DNA of 64,000 bases from Cupriavidus sp. AU9028 (GTDB lineage Bacteria > Pseudomonadota > Gammaproteobacteria > Burkholderiales > Burkholderiaceae): positions 310,001-374,000 of the forward strand of contig NZ_JAIMCG010000001.1 in NCBI RefSeq assembly GCF_019795295.1. The letters are read 5' to 3'. Under the pieces are notes generated by a model. It was not told where the DNA came from. It was given only the letters and a program-made list of their open reading frames with translations, and ran no database searches. Of this stretch, positions 9,028-19,100 are shown piece by piece. How positions within the stretch are numbered: position 1 is the stretch's first letter; every line of letters starts with the position of its first letter. A program made the position numbers and the translations under genes.

Positions 9028-10488
9028 ATGTTCGGCTTCACCGCACTTGAGCTCGCCCGGATCCAGTTCGGCTTCACCATCTCCTTTCACATCATCTTCC
9101 CGGCCATCACCATCGGCCTCGCCAGCTATCTGGCGGTGCTGGAAGGCTGCTGGCTGCGCACGCGCCGGCCGCACTACCGCGATCTGTATCACTTCTGGCT
9201 GAAGATCTTTGCCGTCAGTTTCGGCATGGGCGTGGTGTCGGGGATCGTGATGGCGTACCAGTTCGGCACCAACTGGAGCGGCTTTTCCGAGTTCGCCGGC
9301 GGCATCACCGGGCCTCTGCTGGCCTACGAGGTGCTGACGGCGTTCTTTCTCGAAGCGGGCTTTCTCGGCGTGATGCTGTTCGGCTGGAACCGGGTCGGCC
9401 CGGGCCTGCACTTCCTGTCGACCGTGATGGTGGCGCTGGGCACGCTGATCTCCACCACGTGGATCCTTGCCTCCAACAGCTGGATGCAGACGCCGCAGGG
9501 CTTCGAGATCCTCGATGGCCGGGTGGTGCCCGTGGACTGGGTCAAGGTGATTTTCAACCCGTCGTTCCCCTATCGGCTGGCGCATATGACCGTCGCCGCG
9601 TTCCTGGCGACGGGACTCTTCGTTGGCGGCGCGGCGGCATGGCATCTGCTGCGGGGCCGCGACAATGCCGCGGTGCGCAAGATGCTGTCGATGGCGATGT
9701 GGCTGGTGCTGGTGCTGGCGCCGGTGCAGGCGGTGATCGGCGACTTCCACGGGCTGAATACCTTGAAGCACCAGCCCGCCAAGATCGCGGCTCTGGAGGG
9801 CCATTGGGAGAACCACGGCAACCAGGCGCTGCCCCTGCTGCTGTTCGGCTGGCCGGACATGCAGCGCGAGCAGACGCGCTTCGCGGTCGGCATCCCGCGC
9901 CTGGGCAGCCTGATCCTGACGCATAGCTGGGACGGGCAGATTCCCGGGCTGAAGTCGTTCCCCCCCGAGGACCGGCCGAACGCGACCATCCTGTTCTGGA
10001 CCTTCCGGGTCATGGTGGGCCTTGGCCTGCTGATGATCGCGCTGGGGGTCTGGAGCCTGGTGCTCAGGCGGGGCGGGCGGCTCTACCGCTCGCGCGCGTT
10101 CCTGCGCATGGCGATGTGCATGGGGCCGGCCGGCGTGATCGCGATCCTGGCCGGATGGTTCACCACCGAAATCGGCCGGCAGCCGTGGGTGGTGTACGGC
10201 GTGATGCGCACCGCCGACGCGGTGTCCCCGCATGGGGCGCCGGAACTGGCGCTGACGCTGGGCATCTTCATCGTCGCCTACCTGTTCGTGTTCGGCGTCG
10301 GCTTCGCCTACATCCTGCGGCTGGTGCGCAAGGGGCCGGCGCCGGGCGAAGGCGACATCGCCCGCGAAGGCGGCCCGGGGCAGGACCGCACGCCGATGCG
10401 GCCGCTGTCCGCCTCGGACGATCGGGGCGATGTGCCGGGCGAGCGCAATACCGCCGAAGAGGCGCCGTCGCTGGATCCACGTGGCTAG
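9028..10488 (+). CDS. cioA: Cytochrome bd-type quinol oxidase subunit I, CIO type
   Basis: A 486-residue polytopic inner-membrane quinol oxidase subunit carrying the hemes. An N-terminal heme-ligand His is in SFHIIFPAITIG (about residues 17-28), and a second conserved His is in FPYRLAHMTVAAF (about 180-192). The quinol loop motif TTEIGRQPWVVYG (about 381-393) follows a short Q-loop, typical of cyanide-insensitive CioA rather than E. coli CydA. The last 45 or so residues are polar and charged. The ATG at 9028 is preceded by CCCAGGAGACCCC. It forms an operon with subunit II and a small third subunit. Confidence 0.93.
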   Translation: MFGFTALELARIQFGFTISFHIIFPAITIGLASYLAVLEGCWLRTRRPHYRDLYHFWLKIFAVSFGMGVVSGIVMAYQFGTNWSGFSEFAGGITGPLLAYEVLTAFFLEAGFLGVMLFGWNRVGPGLHFLSTVMVALGTLISTTWILASNSWMQTPQGFEILDGRVVPVDWVKVIFNPSFPYRLAHMTVAAFLATGLFVGGAAAWHLLRGRDNAAVRKMLSMAMWLVLVLAPVQAVIGDFHGLNTLKHQPAKIAALEGHWENHGNQALPLLLFGWPDMQREQTRFAVGIPRLGSLILTHSWDGQIPGLKSFPPEDRPNATILFWTFRVMVGLGLLMIALGVWSLVLRRGGRLYRSRAFLRMAMCMGPAGVIAILAGWFTTEIGRQPWVVYGVMRTADAVSPHGAPELALTLGIFIVAYLFVFGVGFAYILRLVRKGPAPGEGDIAREGGPGQDRTPMRPLSASDDRGDVPGERNTAEEAPSLDPRG

Positions 10489-10506
10489 ACCTCCGGAGCG
10501 CAAACC

Positions 10507-11514
10507 ATGGGCATCGACCTTTCGCTGATCTGGGCCGTCATCATCTTCTTCGGCGTGATGATGTATGTGGTGATGGACGGCTTCGACCTGGGCATCGGCA
10601 TGCTGTATCCGTTCATGCCCGAGCGCCACGACCGCGACGTCATGATGAACACGGTGGCGCCGATCTGGGACGGCAACGAGACCTGGCTGGTGCTCGGCGG
10701 CGCGGGACTGCTGGCGGCTTTCCCGCTGGCCTACTCGCTGGTGCTCAGCGCGCTGTACCTGCCGCTGGTGTTCATGCTGCTGGGGCTGATCTTCCGCGGC
10801 GTGGCGTTCGAATTCCGCTTCAAGGCCAACGACCGCGAGCGTCCGATCTGGGACCGCGCCTTCATCGCCGGCTCGTTCACCGCCGCCTTCTTCCAGGGCG
10901 TGACGCTGGGCGCGTATATCGACGGCATCCGCGTCACCGAGGGCGTCTTTGCCGGCGGGCCGCTGCACTGGGTGCGGCCGTTTCCGCTGTTCTGCGGCCT
11001 GGGCGTGGTGGTGGCCTATACGGTGCTCGGCAGCACCTGGCTCATCATGAAGACGGAGGGGCCGCTGCACCAGCGCATGATGGCGCTGACCCGTCCACTG
11101 GCGTGGGCGCTGCTGGCGGTGATCGGCGTGATCAGCATCTGGACGCCGCTGGCGCACCCGCAGATCGCCGAGCGCTGGTTCAGCCTGCCGAATCTGCTAT
11201 GGTTCGCGCCGGTGCCGGTGCTGGTGGTGCTGGCGATGCTGGGGCTGCAACGCAGCCTGCGGCAGCATGCGCATGCCGCGCCGTTCCTCTGCACGCTGGC
11301 ACTGGTCTTTCTCGGCTACAGCGGGCTGGCCATCAGCATGTGGCCGCATATCGTGCCGCCGTCGATCACGATCTGGGATGCCGCCGCGCCGCCGCAGAGC
11401 CAGGGCTTTGCGCTGGTGGGCGCCCTGTTTATCATCCCGATCATTCTGATGTACACGTTCTGGTCCTATTACGTTTTTCGCGGCAAGGTCCGCGTGGGGG
11501 AGGGGTATCACTGA
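10507..11514 (+). CDS. cioB: Cytochrome bd-type quinol oxidase subunit II
   Basis: A 335-residue, mostly hydrophobic CydB/CioB subunit, the partner of subunit I. The family signature near the N-terminus is VMDGFDLGIGMLYPF (about 22-36), followed by WDGNETWLVLGG (about 54-65). Length matches CydB/CioB proteins (about 335-380). It begins 18 bp after cioA, and its TGA overlaps the ATG of the next gene (TGATG at 11512-11516), so the third subunit is translationally coupled. Confidence 0.94.
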   Translation: MGIDLSLIWAVIIFFGVMMYVVMDGFDLGIGMLYPFMPERHDRDVMMNTVAPIWDGNETWLVLGGAGLLAAFPLAYSLVLSALYLPLVFMLLGLIFRGVAFEFRFKANDRERPIWDRAFIAGSFTAAFFQGVTLGAYIDGIRVTEGVFAGGPLHWVRPFPLFCGLGVVVAYTVLGSTWLIMKTEGPLHQRMMALTRPLAWALLAVIGVISIWTPLAHPQIAERWFSLPNLLWFAPVPVLVVLAMLGLQRSLRQHAHAAPFLCTLALVFLGYSGLAISMWPHIVPPSITIWDAAAPPQSQGFALVGALFIIPIILMYTFWSYYVFRGKVRVGEGYH

Positions 11515-11690
11515 TGCAGGATCCGCGCAACGAGCGGCAGGAAGGAGAGGCCGCGGACAATCCGACGCGGAGCTGGCGCAGCCGGTTGATCTGGTTGCTG
11601 GTGCTGTGGATCTGCGGCGTGGGCGCGGTCGGCGTGGTTGCGATCGTGGTGCGCCTGGGCATGGGCCTGGCCGGCATGCGCAGCAGCTGA
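11514..11690 (+). CDS. Small DUF2474 (CioX/CydX-like) oxidase subunit
   Basis: A 58-residue protein with a charged N-terminus and one transmembrane helix (about residues 26-48, RLIWLLVLWICGVGAVGVVA). Small one-helix proteins at this spot after cioAB (DUF2474, CioX, or CydX in E. coli) are known to stabilise the bd oxidase. The start overlaps the cioB stop. Position and length support the call; sequence identity in so small a protein is weak evidence. Confidence 0.82.
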   Translation: MQDPRNERQEGEAADNPTRSWRSRLIWLLVLWICGVGAVGVVAIVVRLGMGLAGMRSS

Positions 11691-11702
11691 GCGCCGGCCG
11701 AT

Positions 11703-11742
11703 AAAAAAGGGGAAAGCGCCGTGGCGCGCTTTCCCCTTTCTG
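11703..11742. terminator. Bidirectional terminator between the oxidase operon and the BMP importer
   Basis: AAAGGGGAAAGCGC pairs with GCGCTTTCCCCTTT around a short GC loop. It is flanked by an A run on the left and T-rich sequence on the right, so it can terminate both converging transcripts. Confidence 0.85.
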
Positions 11743-11788
11743 CTTGCCGGGCAGGGCGGTCTCCCCCGGGACACCGCCCGACACGGGA

Positions 11789-12928
11789 TCAGCCCGGAAT
11801 GTTGCCTTCCACGCCTTCGACGTAGAACTTGACGCCGTGCAGGAACTTGTCGTCGGCGACCTGTCCCTCGGGGATCTGCACCTTGCCGGTGTTGTCCTTG
11901 ATCGGACCCTTCCAGATCGGCGCGGTACCGTCGACGATGCCCTTGCGCCGTTCCGCCACCAGCGCCTTGACGTCCTCCGGCACGTCGCCGTTGAAGCTCT
12001 TCAGGTCGATCATGTTCTCCTTCAGGCCCCACCAGGTGGTGTTGGTCTTCCACTGGCCGTTCAGCACGTCTTCGACGACCTTGTTGTAGTAGACGCTCCA
12101 GTCGATCACCGACGCGGCCAGATGGGCCTTCGCGCCGAAGCGGGTCATGTCGCTATCCCAGCCAAAGGCGTGCACACCCTTCTCCTGCGCGGTCTGCACC
12201 ACGGCGGCGGAATCGGTGTTCTGCATCAGCATGTCGGCGCCCTGGCCGATCAGCGTGGTGGCCGCCTCGCGCTCCTTGCCCGGATCGAACCACTTGTTGA
12301 CCCAGACCACCTTGACGGTGGCGTTCGGGTTGACGCTGCGCGCGCCCAGCGCGAACGAGTCGATATTGCGGATCACTTCGGGAATCGGTACCGACGCCAC
12401 CACGCCCATCTTGCCGGTCTTGCTCATCTTGCCGGCGACCACGCCAGCGAGGTAGGCGCCTTCATAGGTGCGCACATCGTATTGCGCGACATTCTCGGCG
12501 GTCTTGAAGCCGGTGGCGTGCTCGAACTTGACGTCGGGAAACTCGCGCGCGACCTTCAGCATCGACTCCATGTAGCCGAAGGTGGTGCCGAAGATCAGCT
12601 TGTTGCCCTGGCTGGCCAGGTCGCGGATCACGCGCTCGGCGTCCGCGGCCGACTCGGGCACGTTCTCGACGTAAGTCGTCTTGACCTTGTCGCCAAACTT
12701 CGCTTCGACCGCCTTGCGGCCGTTGTCGTGCGCGTAGGTCCAGCCGGCGTCACCGACCGGGCCGATATAGACGAAGGCGACCTTCAGCGGCTCGGCAGCC
12801 TGTTCTGCCGCGGGGGCGGCGGGCGCGCTGCCCTGGGCCGGCGCCTCCTCCTTCTTGCCGCAGCCGGCGAGCGCCAGCAACGTGGTGGCGGCGAGCGCGG
12901 CCAGGGTCTTCCTGCGCGTGACGATCAT
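11789..12928 (-). CDS. BMP-family ABC transporter substrate-binding lipoprotein
   Basis: A 379-residue periplasmic binding lipoprotein. The signal peptide ends at lipobox LAGC, with lipidated Cys at residue 23. A Pro/Ala-rich linker follows (about 27-47), then the BMP domain starting VAFVYIGPVGDAGWTYAHD. The BMP (PnrA/TmpC-like) family binds nucleosides in characterised members; purine-base and other ligands are possible here. The ATG at 12928 follows AAGGAGAAATCG. It is the last gene of a four-gene minus-strand operon, which suggests a nucleoside or related heterocycle importer. Confidence 0.92.
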   Translation of the reverse strand: MIVTRRKTLAALAATTLLALAGCGKKEEAPAQGSAPAAPAAEQAAEPLKVAFVYIGPVGDAGWTYAHDNGRKAVEAKFGDKVKTTYVENVPESAADAERVIRDLASQGNKLIFGTTFGYMESMLKVAREFPDVKFEHATGFKTAENVAQYDVRTYEGAYLAGVVAGKMSKTGKMGVVASVPIPEVIRNIDSFALGARSVNPNATVKVVWVNKWFDPGKEREAATTLIGQGADMLMQNTDSAAVVQTAQEKGVHAFGWDSDMTRFGAKAHLAASVIDWSVYYNKVVEDVLNGQWKTNTTWWGLKENMIDLKSFNGDVPEDVKALVAERRKGIVDGTAPIWKGPIKDNTGKVQIPEGQVADDKFLHGVKFYVEGVEGNIPG

Positions 12929-12985
12929 TCGATTTCTCCTTGTGTCGTTCAGTGTGGTTGGCTTGGGATTTGGTTTGCGCGGTTA

Positions 12986-13906
12986 TCAGGCGCTGCCGGG
13001 GCGGAACGGGCGGCCGAGCGACGCCGGCATGTTCAGGCGGATCCAGGCTGGATTGCGCGAGATCAGCGCCAGCACGACGATGGTGGCGGCATAGGGCAGC
13101 ATCGACAGGATCTGCGACGCCACCGCGACGCCAATGCCCTGCAGGTAGAACTGCAGGATGGTGACCCCGCCGAACAGCCAGGCGCCGACCAGCACCCGTC
13201 CCGGGCGCCAGGTGGCAAAGGTGGTCAGCGCCAGCGCGATCCAGCCGCGGCCGGCGACCAGGTTCTCGACCCACATCGGCGTGTAGACCAGCGACAGGTA
13301 GGCGCCGGCCACGCCGCAGCAGGCACCGCCGAACAGCAGCGCGCCGAAGCGGATCAGCCGCACCGGGTAGCCCAGCGCATGGGCCGATTCCGGCGATTCG
13401 CCCACGGCGCGCAGCACCAGCCCGGCACGGCTGCGAAACAGGAACCACATGATGGCGACGCACAGCAGCACGCTGAAATAGACCATCCAGTGGTGCTGGA
13501 ACAGCGCGGGGCCGAGCACCGGGATCTGCGACAGGCCGGGGATGCCGCTGGCCTGCGCCGGCATGGCGAAGCCGACAAAGCGCTGGCCCATGAAGGCCGA
13601 CAGCCCGGTGCCGAAGATCGACAGCGCCAGGCCGGTGGCGACCTGGTTGGTCGCCAGCACCAGCGCGAGCCAGGAGAACAGCGTGGCCATCGCCATGCCG
13701 GCGAGGGCGCCGGCGAAAAAGCCCAGCAGCGGCGACTGGGTCTGGTAGCCGACCATGAAGCCGAACACGGCGGCGACCAGCATCATGCCTTCGGCGCCCA
13801 GGTTCAGCACGCCGGCGCGTTCGTTGATGAGCAGGCCGAGCGCGGCCAGCAGCAGCGGCGTGCCGGCATTGATGGCCGAGGCCAGGAGCGGAGCGAATTG
13901 TTCCAT
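12986..13906 (-). CDS. ABC transporter permease (nucleoside/BMP type), second permease
   Basis: A 306-residue inner-membrane permease of the BPD_transp_2 (branched-chain amino acid/sugar-like) fold. The signature LINERAGVLNLGAEGMMLVAA (about residues 26-46) is characteristic of NupQ/YufQ-type permeases. About eight to ten hydrophobic helices follow. The ATG at 13906 lies 17 bp after the preceding permease; the BMP gene follows 57 bp later. Confidence 0.92.
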   Translation of the reverse strand: MEQFAPLLASAINAGTPLLLAALGLLINERAGVLNLGAEGMMLVAAVFGFMVGYQTQSPLLGFFAGALAGMAMATLFSWLALVLATNQVATGLALSIFGTGLSAFMGQRFVGFAMPAQASGIPGLSQIPVLGPALFQHHWMVYFSVLLCVAIMWFLFRSRAGLVLRAVGESPESAHALGYPVRLIRFGALLFGGACCGVAGAYLSLVYTPMWVENLVAGRGWIALALTTFATWRPGRVLVGAWLFGGVTILQFYLQGIGVAVASQILSMLPYAATIVVLALISRNPAWIRLNMPASLGRPFRPGSA

Positions 13907-13923
13907 CGATGACGAGCGCCGGT

Positions 13924-15031
13924 TCAGGCGGCGGAGTGGGGTTGGCGCGCGCCGGACGCCGAACGCCAGCGCAGGCGGTTCTCGATCAGGGTGTCGCAGG
14001 CCAGCAGGAAGAACAGCAGCATGCCCTGGAAGACCCAGCCGATCGCCGACGGCAGGCCCAGGCGCGATTGCGCCATCTCGCCGCCGATATAGAAGATCGA
14101 CATCACGATGCCGCCGAACACGGCGCCGACCGGGTGCAGCCGGCCGACGAAGGCGACGATGATCGCCGTGAAGCCGTAGCCAGGCGAGATCGACGGCAGC
14201 AGCTGGCCGATCGGGCCGGTGACTTCGAACGCGCCGGCAAGCCCCGCAAAGCCGCCCGAGATCAGCAGCGCCTGCCACAGCGCGGCGCGCGCCGGAAAGC
14301 CGGCGTAGCGCGCCGCGGCCGGAGCGGTCCCGCCGACCTGCAGCCGGTAGCCGGCGAAGCTGCGGAAGATGTAGACCGTCATCACGACGACCAGCGCCAG
14401 CATTACCAGGAAGCCCGCGTGCAGCCGCGATCCCGACAGCAGGTTCGGCAGCAGGAATTCCGCCGAGAACACCTTCGATTGCGGGAAGTTCATGCCCTGC
14501 GGGTCCTTCAGCGGGCCGTTCACCACGTACAGGATCAGCTGCTGGGCGATATAGGTCAGCATCAGCGAGACCAGGATCTCGTTGGCATGGAAGCGGTCCT
14601 TCAGCAGCGCGGTGATCGCCGCCCACAGCATGCCGCCCACCACGCCCGCGAGCGCGGCAAGCGTCAGCACCAGCGCGCCATTGGCCGTGTGACCCGGCAC
14701 ATCGAACCACAGCACGGCGGCGGCGGCGAAGATGCCGCCGACGATCAGCTGGCCCTCGGCGCCGATGTTCCAGACGTTGGCCCGGTAGCAGACCGACAGG
14801 CCGAGCGCGCACAGCACCAGTGGTACGGTCTTGAGCAGCACCTCGCCGAGGGCGCGCTTGTCGCGCACGGTGTCGAAGAGAAAGACGCGCAATCCGGCGA
14901 CCGGGTCCTTGCCCAGCAGCACGAACAGCAGCGCACCGAAGGCGAGCGTCAGCGCCAGTGCCAGCAGCGGCGAGGCATACGCCATCGGACGCGAGGGCAG
15001 CCCGCGCGGCGCCAGCGTCAGCGGGAAGGAC

Positions 15032-15039
<8 letters not shown>
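13924..15039 (-). CDS. ABC transporter permease (nucleoside/BMP type), first permease
   Basis: A 371-residue inner-membrane permease paired with the previous one, of the NupP/YufP type. Its signature is CYRANVWNIGAEGQLIVGGIF (about 84-104), with EILVSLMLTYIAQ (about 165-177) later. Its ATG at 15039 overlaps the 3' end of the ATPase gene by 8 bp, implying coupled translation. Confidence 0.92.
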
Positions 15040-16618
<1,579 letters not shown>

Positions 16619-16908
16619 AGGTGACGATTCGAAAGGGTTAGGCCAGAGCGGACCCGGGCGGCGGTGCGCCCTGGCCAGGTGGCAGGCGACGCAGCCGGAG
16701 CGCGCGACGGAGCGCCGCGCAGCAGGAGGCTGCGTCATCACACCGCGGCGATGTCCGTTATCAGGCCGCGATTATATAAGTCCCTGTCGCCGCCACCCGC
16801 ACCTGTCGCGCGGGCCAGACAGCACAAGGCTTTCCGGCAGGGTGCAAGTCGCATGCCGGGTCCTTTCGTGCTAGTCGAGGGGGTTTGCCGCCGCGCCTGC
16901 GGCGACCG

Positions 16909-17643
16909 TCAGGCCGCGGCGCCGGCCGCCAGTTGCGGGGTCGGCCCGGGCTTCTGCTGCTGCAAGACCGCGTCGCGCTTTTCCAGCAGATGCTGGCGCA
17001 GGATGGTGGCGAGCCGCTTGCCGTCCCGCGCTTCCAGCGCCTGGATCATGGCCTCGTGGTCCTGGATGGCTCGGTCCCACTTCTCGGTCTGCTGGTTGGA
17101 GCGAAAGCGCAGCGCCTTCAGGCGCCGGTTGATCGACACATAGGTCTTGCGCAGCACGGAATTGCGCGCGGCCTCGCTGATGCGGTCGTGGATCTCCTGG
17201 TTGCGGCTGTAGTAGCCCGACAGATCGTTCTGCGCCCGGCAGGCAAGCATTGCGTAGTGCAGCGCCTTGATCTGGGCCAGCTCCGCGGGCGTGATCCGTT
17301 CGCAGGCCAGTTCGCCCGCGAAGGCTTCCAGGCCGCTCATCACTTCGAACGCTTCCCAGATCTCGGCCTCGGTCATGCGCGAGACGCTGGCACCCCGGTT
17401 TGGCGACAGCTCGATCAGGTTTTCCGCCGCCAGTACCTTGAAGGCCTCGCGCAGCGGGGTGCGCGAGATGCCCAGCGTCTCGCACAGCTCGCGCTCGTTC
17501 AGCTTCATGCCCGGTGCCAGCACGCCCTCGGTGATGAACCGGCGCAGGTGATCGACCACCGTGTCATGCAGGCGCTGTCGTTCCAGGCGCGGCAGAAGCG
17601 GCCCGGCCACCGGCTCGGCCGGGTCGTCCGTCGTTTTTTGCAT
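16909..17643 (-). CDS. GntR-family (FCD/FadR subfamily) transcriptional regulator
   Basis: A 244-residue protein with an N-terminal winged helix (about 20-85; LNERELCETLGISRTPLREAFKVL) and an all-helical FCD ligand domain (about 95-225) with metal-type acidic/His positions (NQEIHDRISEAARN; AIQDHEAMI). The ATG at 17643 follows TTGAGGATTTTTGC, a good ribosome-binding site; a TTG at 17676 is also in frame. It is divergent from the aminotransferase operon. A palindrome overlaps its own start and a matching one precedes the aminotransferase, so it probably regulates both and itself. The effector is unknown. Confidence 0.92.
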   Translation of the reverse strand: MQKTTDDPAEPVAGPLLPRLERQRLHDTVVDHLRRFITEGVLAPGMKLNERELCETLGISRTPLREAFKVLAAENLIELSPNRGASVSRMTEAEIWEAFEVMSGLEAFAGELACERITPAELAQIKALHYAMLACRAQNDLSGYYSRNQEIHDRISEAARNSVLRKTYVSINRRLKALRFRSNQQTEKWDRAIQDHEAMIQALEARDGKRLATILRQHLLEKRDAVLQQQKPGPTPQLAAGAAA

Positions 17644-17650
17644 GCAAAAA
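17635..17650. promoter_or_regulatory. Palindromic candidate operator overlapping the GntR start codon
   Basis: Perfect 16-bp palindrome TTTTTGCATGCAAAAA, whose centre includes the ATG of the regulator. It shares the pattern TTTTG-N4-CAAAA with the palindrome at 17832-17847. Such A/T-rich perfect palindromes are rare in this GC-rich sequence. Binding by the adjacent GntR protein is inferred. Confidence 0.65.
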
Positions 17651-17831
17651 TCCTCAAGCTGGTCTGGCGTGGACAAGGAGTGGACGCTCGCTGCCGCTCT
17701 CCGTTGCCGCGCCGCATGCTGGCAATTCTAGCGCAGCGGCCAGCGTTCGGCCCGCGCCGGGCGACTGCGGGTATACGACAGGCCGTTGCCCTGAATTTCT
17801 CCTTGGGATGCTGCGTCGCCGCTGCTACAGT

Positions 17832-17847
17832 ATTTTGAATTCAAAAT
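17832..17847. promoter_or_regulatory. Palindromic candidate operator upstream of the aminotransferase operon
   Basis: Perfect 16-bp palindrome ATTTTGAATTCAAAAT, 21 bp before the aminotransferase ATG and directly followed by a further AATTCAAA half and the ribosome-binding site GAGGAG. It matches TTTTG-N4-CAAAA, also found at the GntR start. The position would let a bound repressor block transcription. Confidence 0.65.
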
Positions 17848-17868
17848 TCAAACGAGGAGACACAGCGC

Positions 17869-19089
17869 ATGCTTTCGCTCGACTTTCATCCCGCCGGTCG
17901 CCACTTCCTGCAGATTCCGGGACCGAGCCCGGTGCCCGACCGCATCCTGCGTGCGATGAGCTACCCGACCATCGACCACCGCGGCCCCGAATTCGGTGCG
18001 CTGGGGCGCAAGGTGCTGGCCGGCATCAAGCAGATCTTCAAGACCGAGCATCCGGTGATCATCTATCCGGCCTCGGGCACCGGGGCCTGGGAGGCGGCGC
18101 TGTCCAACACCATGAACCCGGGCGATACGGTGCTGATGTACGAGACCGGGCACTTCGCCACGCTGTGGAAGACCATGGCCGAGTCGCTCGGCCTGAAGCC
18201 CGAGTTTCTCGGCTTGCCCGGCATCGAGGGCTGGCGGCGGGGCGTGCAGCCGGACATGATCGAGGCGCGCCTGCGCAAGGACACCGGCCACGCCATCCGC
18301 GCGGTCTGCGTGGTCCACAACGAGACCTCGACCGGCGTGACCTCCGATATCGCCGCGGTGCGCCGCGCCATCGATGCGGCCGGACACCCGGCACTGCTGA
18401 TGGTGGACACCATCTCCGGGCTGGGCTCGGCCGACTACCGGCACGACGAGTGGGGCGTGGACGTGTCGGTGTCCGGCTCGCAGAAGGGGCTGATGCTGCC
18501 GCCCGGCATCAGCTTCAACGCGCTGTCGCCCAAGGCGATCGCAGCCAGCAAGGCGGGCGGGCTGCCGCGCAGCTTCTGGCGCTGGGAGGAGATCCTCGAA
18601 TCGAACAAGAACGGCTACTGGCCTTACACGCCCAGCACCAACCTGCTCTACGGGCTGTCCGAGGCGCTGGATATGATCATGGGCGAAGGGCTGGACAACG
18701 TCTTCGCCCGCCACCAGCGGCTGGCCGAAGCCACCCGCCGCGCCGTGCGCGCCTGGGGCCTGGAGATCCAGTGCGCCGATCCGGCTGTCTACAGTCCCGT
18801 ATTGACCGGCGTGATGATGCCTGAGGGCGTCGATGCCGATGCGGTGCGCAAACGGATCTACGAGCGCTTCGACATGTCGCTGGGCCAGGCGCTGGGCAAG
18901 ATGAAGGGCAGGATGTTCCGCATCGGCCATCTTGGCGACTGCAACGACCTGACGCTGATGGCCACGCTGGCCGGCTGCGAAATGGGCCTGAAGATGTCCG
19001 GCGTGCCGGTGCGCGAAAGCGGCGTGGTGGCGGCGATGGACTATCTCGGTTCGCACGCCGATACCCCGGCGCTGAAGGCAGCGGCCTGA
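17869..19089 (+). CDS. PLP-dependent aminotransferase, serine/alanine-glyoxylate type (class V)
   Basis: A 406-residue class-V aminotransferase of the alanine-glyoxylate / serine-glyoxylate family. The N-terminal LQIPGPSPVPDRILRAM (about 14-30) is the family hallmark. Cofactor residues include the SGTGAWE loop (69-75), D180 (LMVDTISGLG) and Schiff-base lysine K206 (VSGSQKGLMLPPG). Such enzymes use glyoxylate or pyruvate as amino acceptor; serine-glyoxylate and ureidoglycine-glyoxylate aminotransferases belong here, so the exact donor is open. Start ATG 17869 follows ACGAGGAGACACAGCGC. First gene of an operon with a YdiJ-like dehydrogenase and tctCBA. Confidence 0.9.
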   Translation: MLSLDFHPAGRHFLQIPGPSPVPDRILRAMSYPTIDHRGPEFGALGRKVLAGIKQIFKTEHPVIIYPASGTGAWEAALSNTMNPGDTVLMYETGHFATLWKTMAESLGLKPEFLGLPGIEGWRRGVQPDMIEARLRKDTGHAIRAVCVVHNETSTGVTSDIAAVRRAIDAAGHPALLMVDTISGLGSADYRHDEWGVDVSVSGSQKGLMLPPGISFNALSPKAIAASKAGGLPRSFWRWEEILESNKNGYWPYTPSTNLLYGLSEALDMIMGEGLDNVFARHQRLAEATRRAVRAWGLEIQCADPAVYSPVLTGVMMPEGVDADAVRKRIYERFDMSLGQALGKMKGRMFRIGHLGDCNDLTLMATLAGCEMGLKMSGVPVRESGVVAAMDYLGSHADTPALKAAA

Positions 19090-19100
19090 AGGGGGGGCGC

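Noticed and set aside
8350-11157. 935-codon minus-strand open frame opposite the cytochrome bd operon
   Set aside because: Shadow of cioA/cioB; Gln/His/Arg-rich with no fold, and it crosses repeat copy B.
11744-13912. 722-codon plus-strand frame opposite the BMP operon
   Set aside because: Antisense to two genes with clear family motifs; no start signal and no domain.
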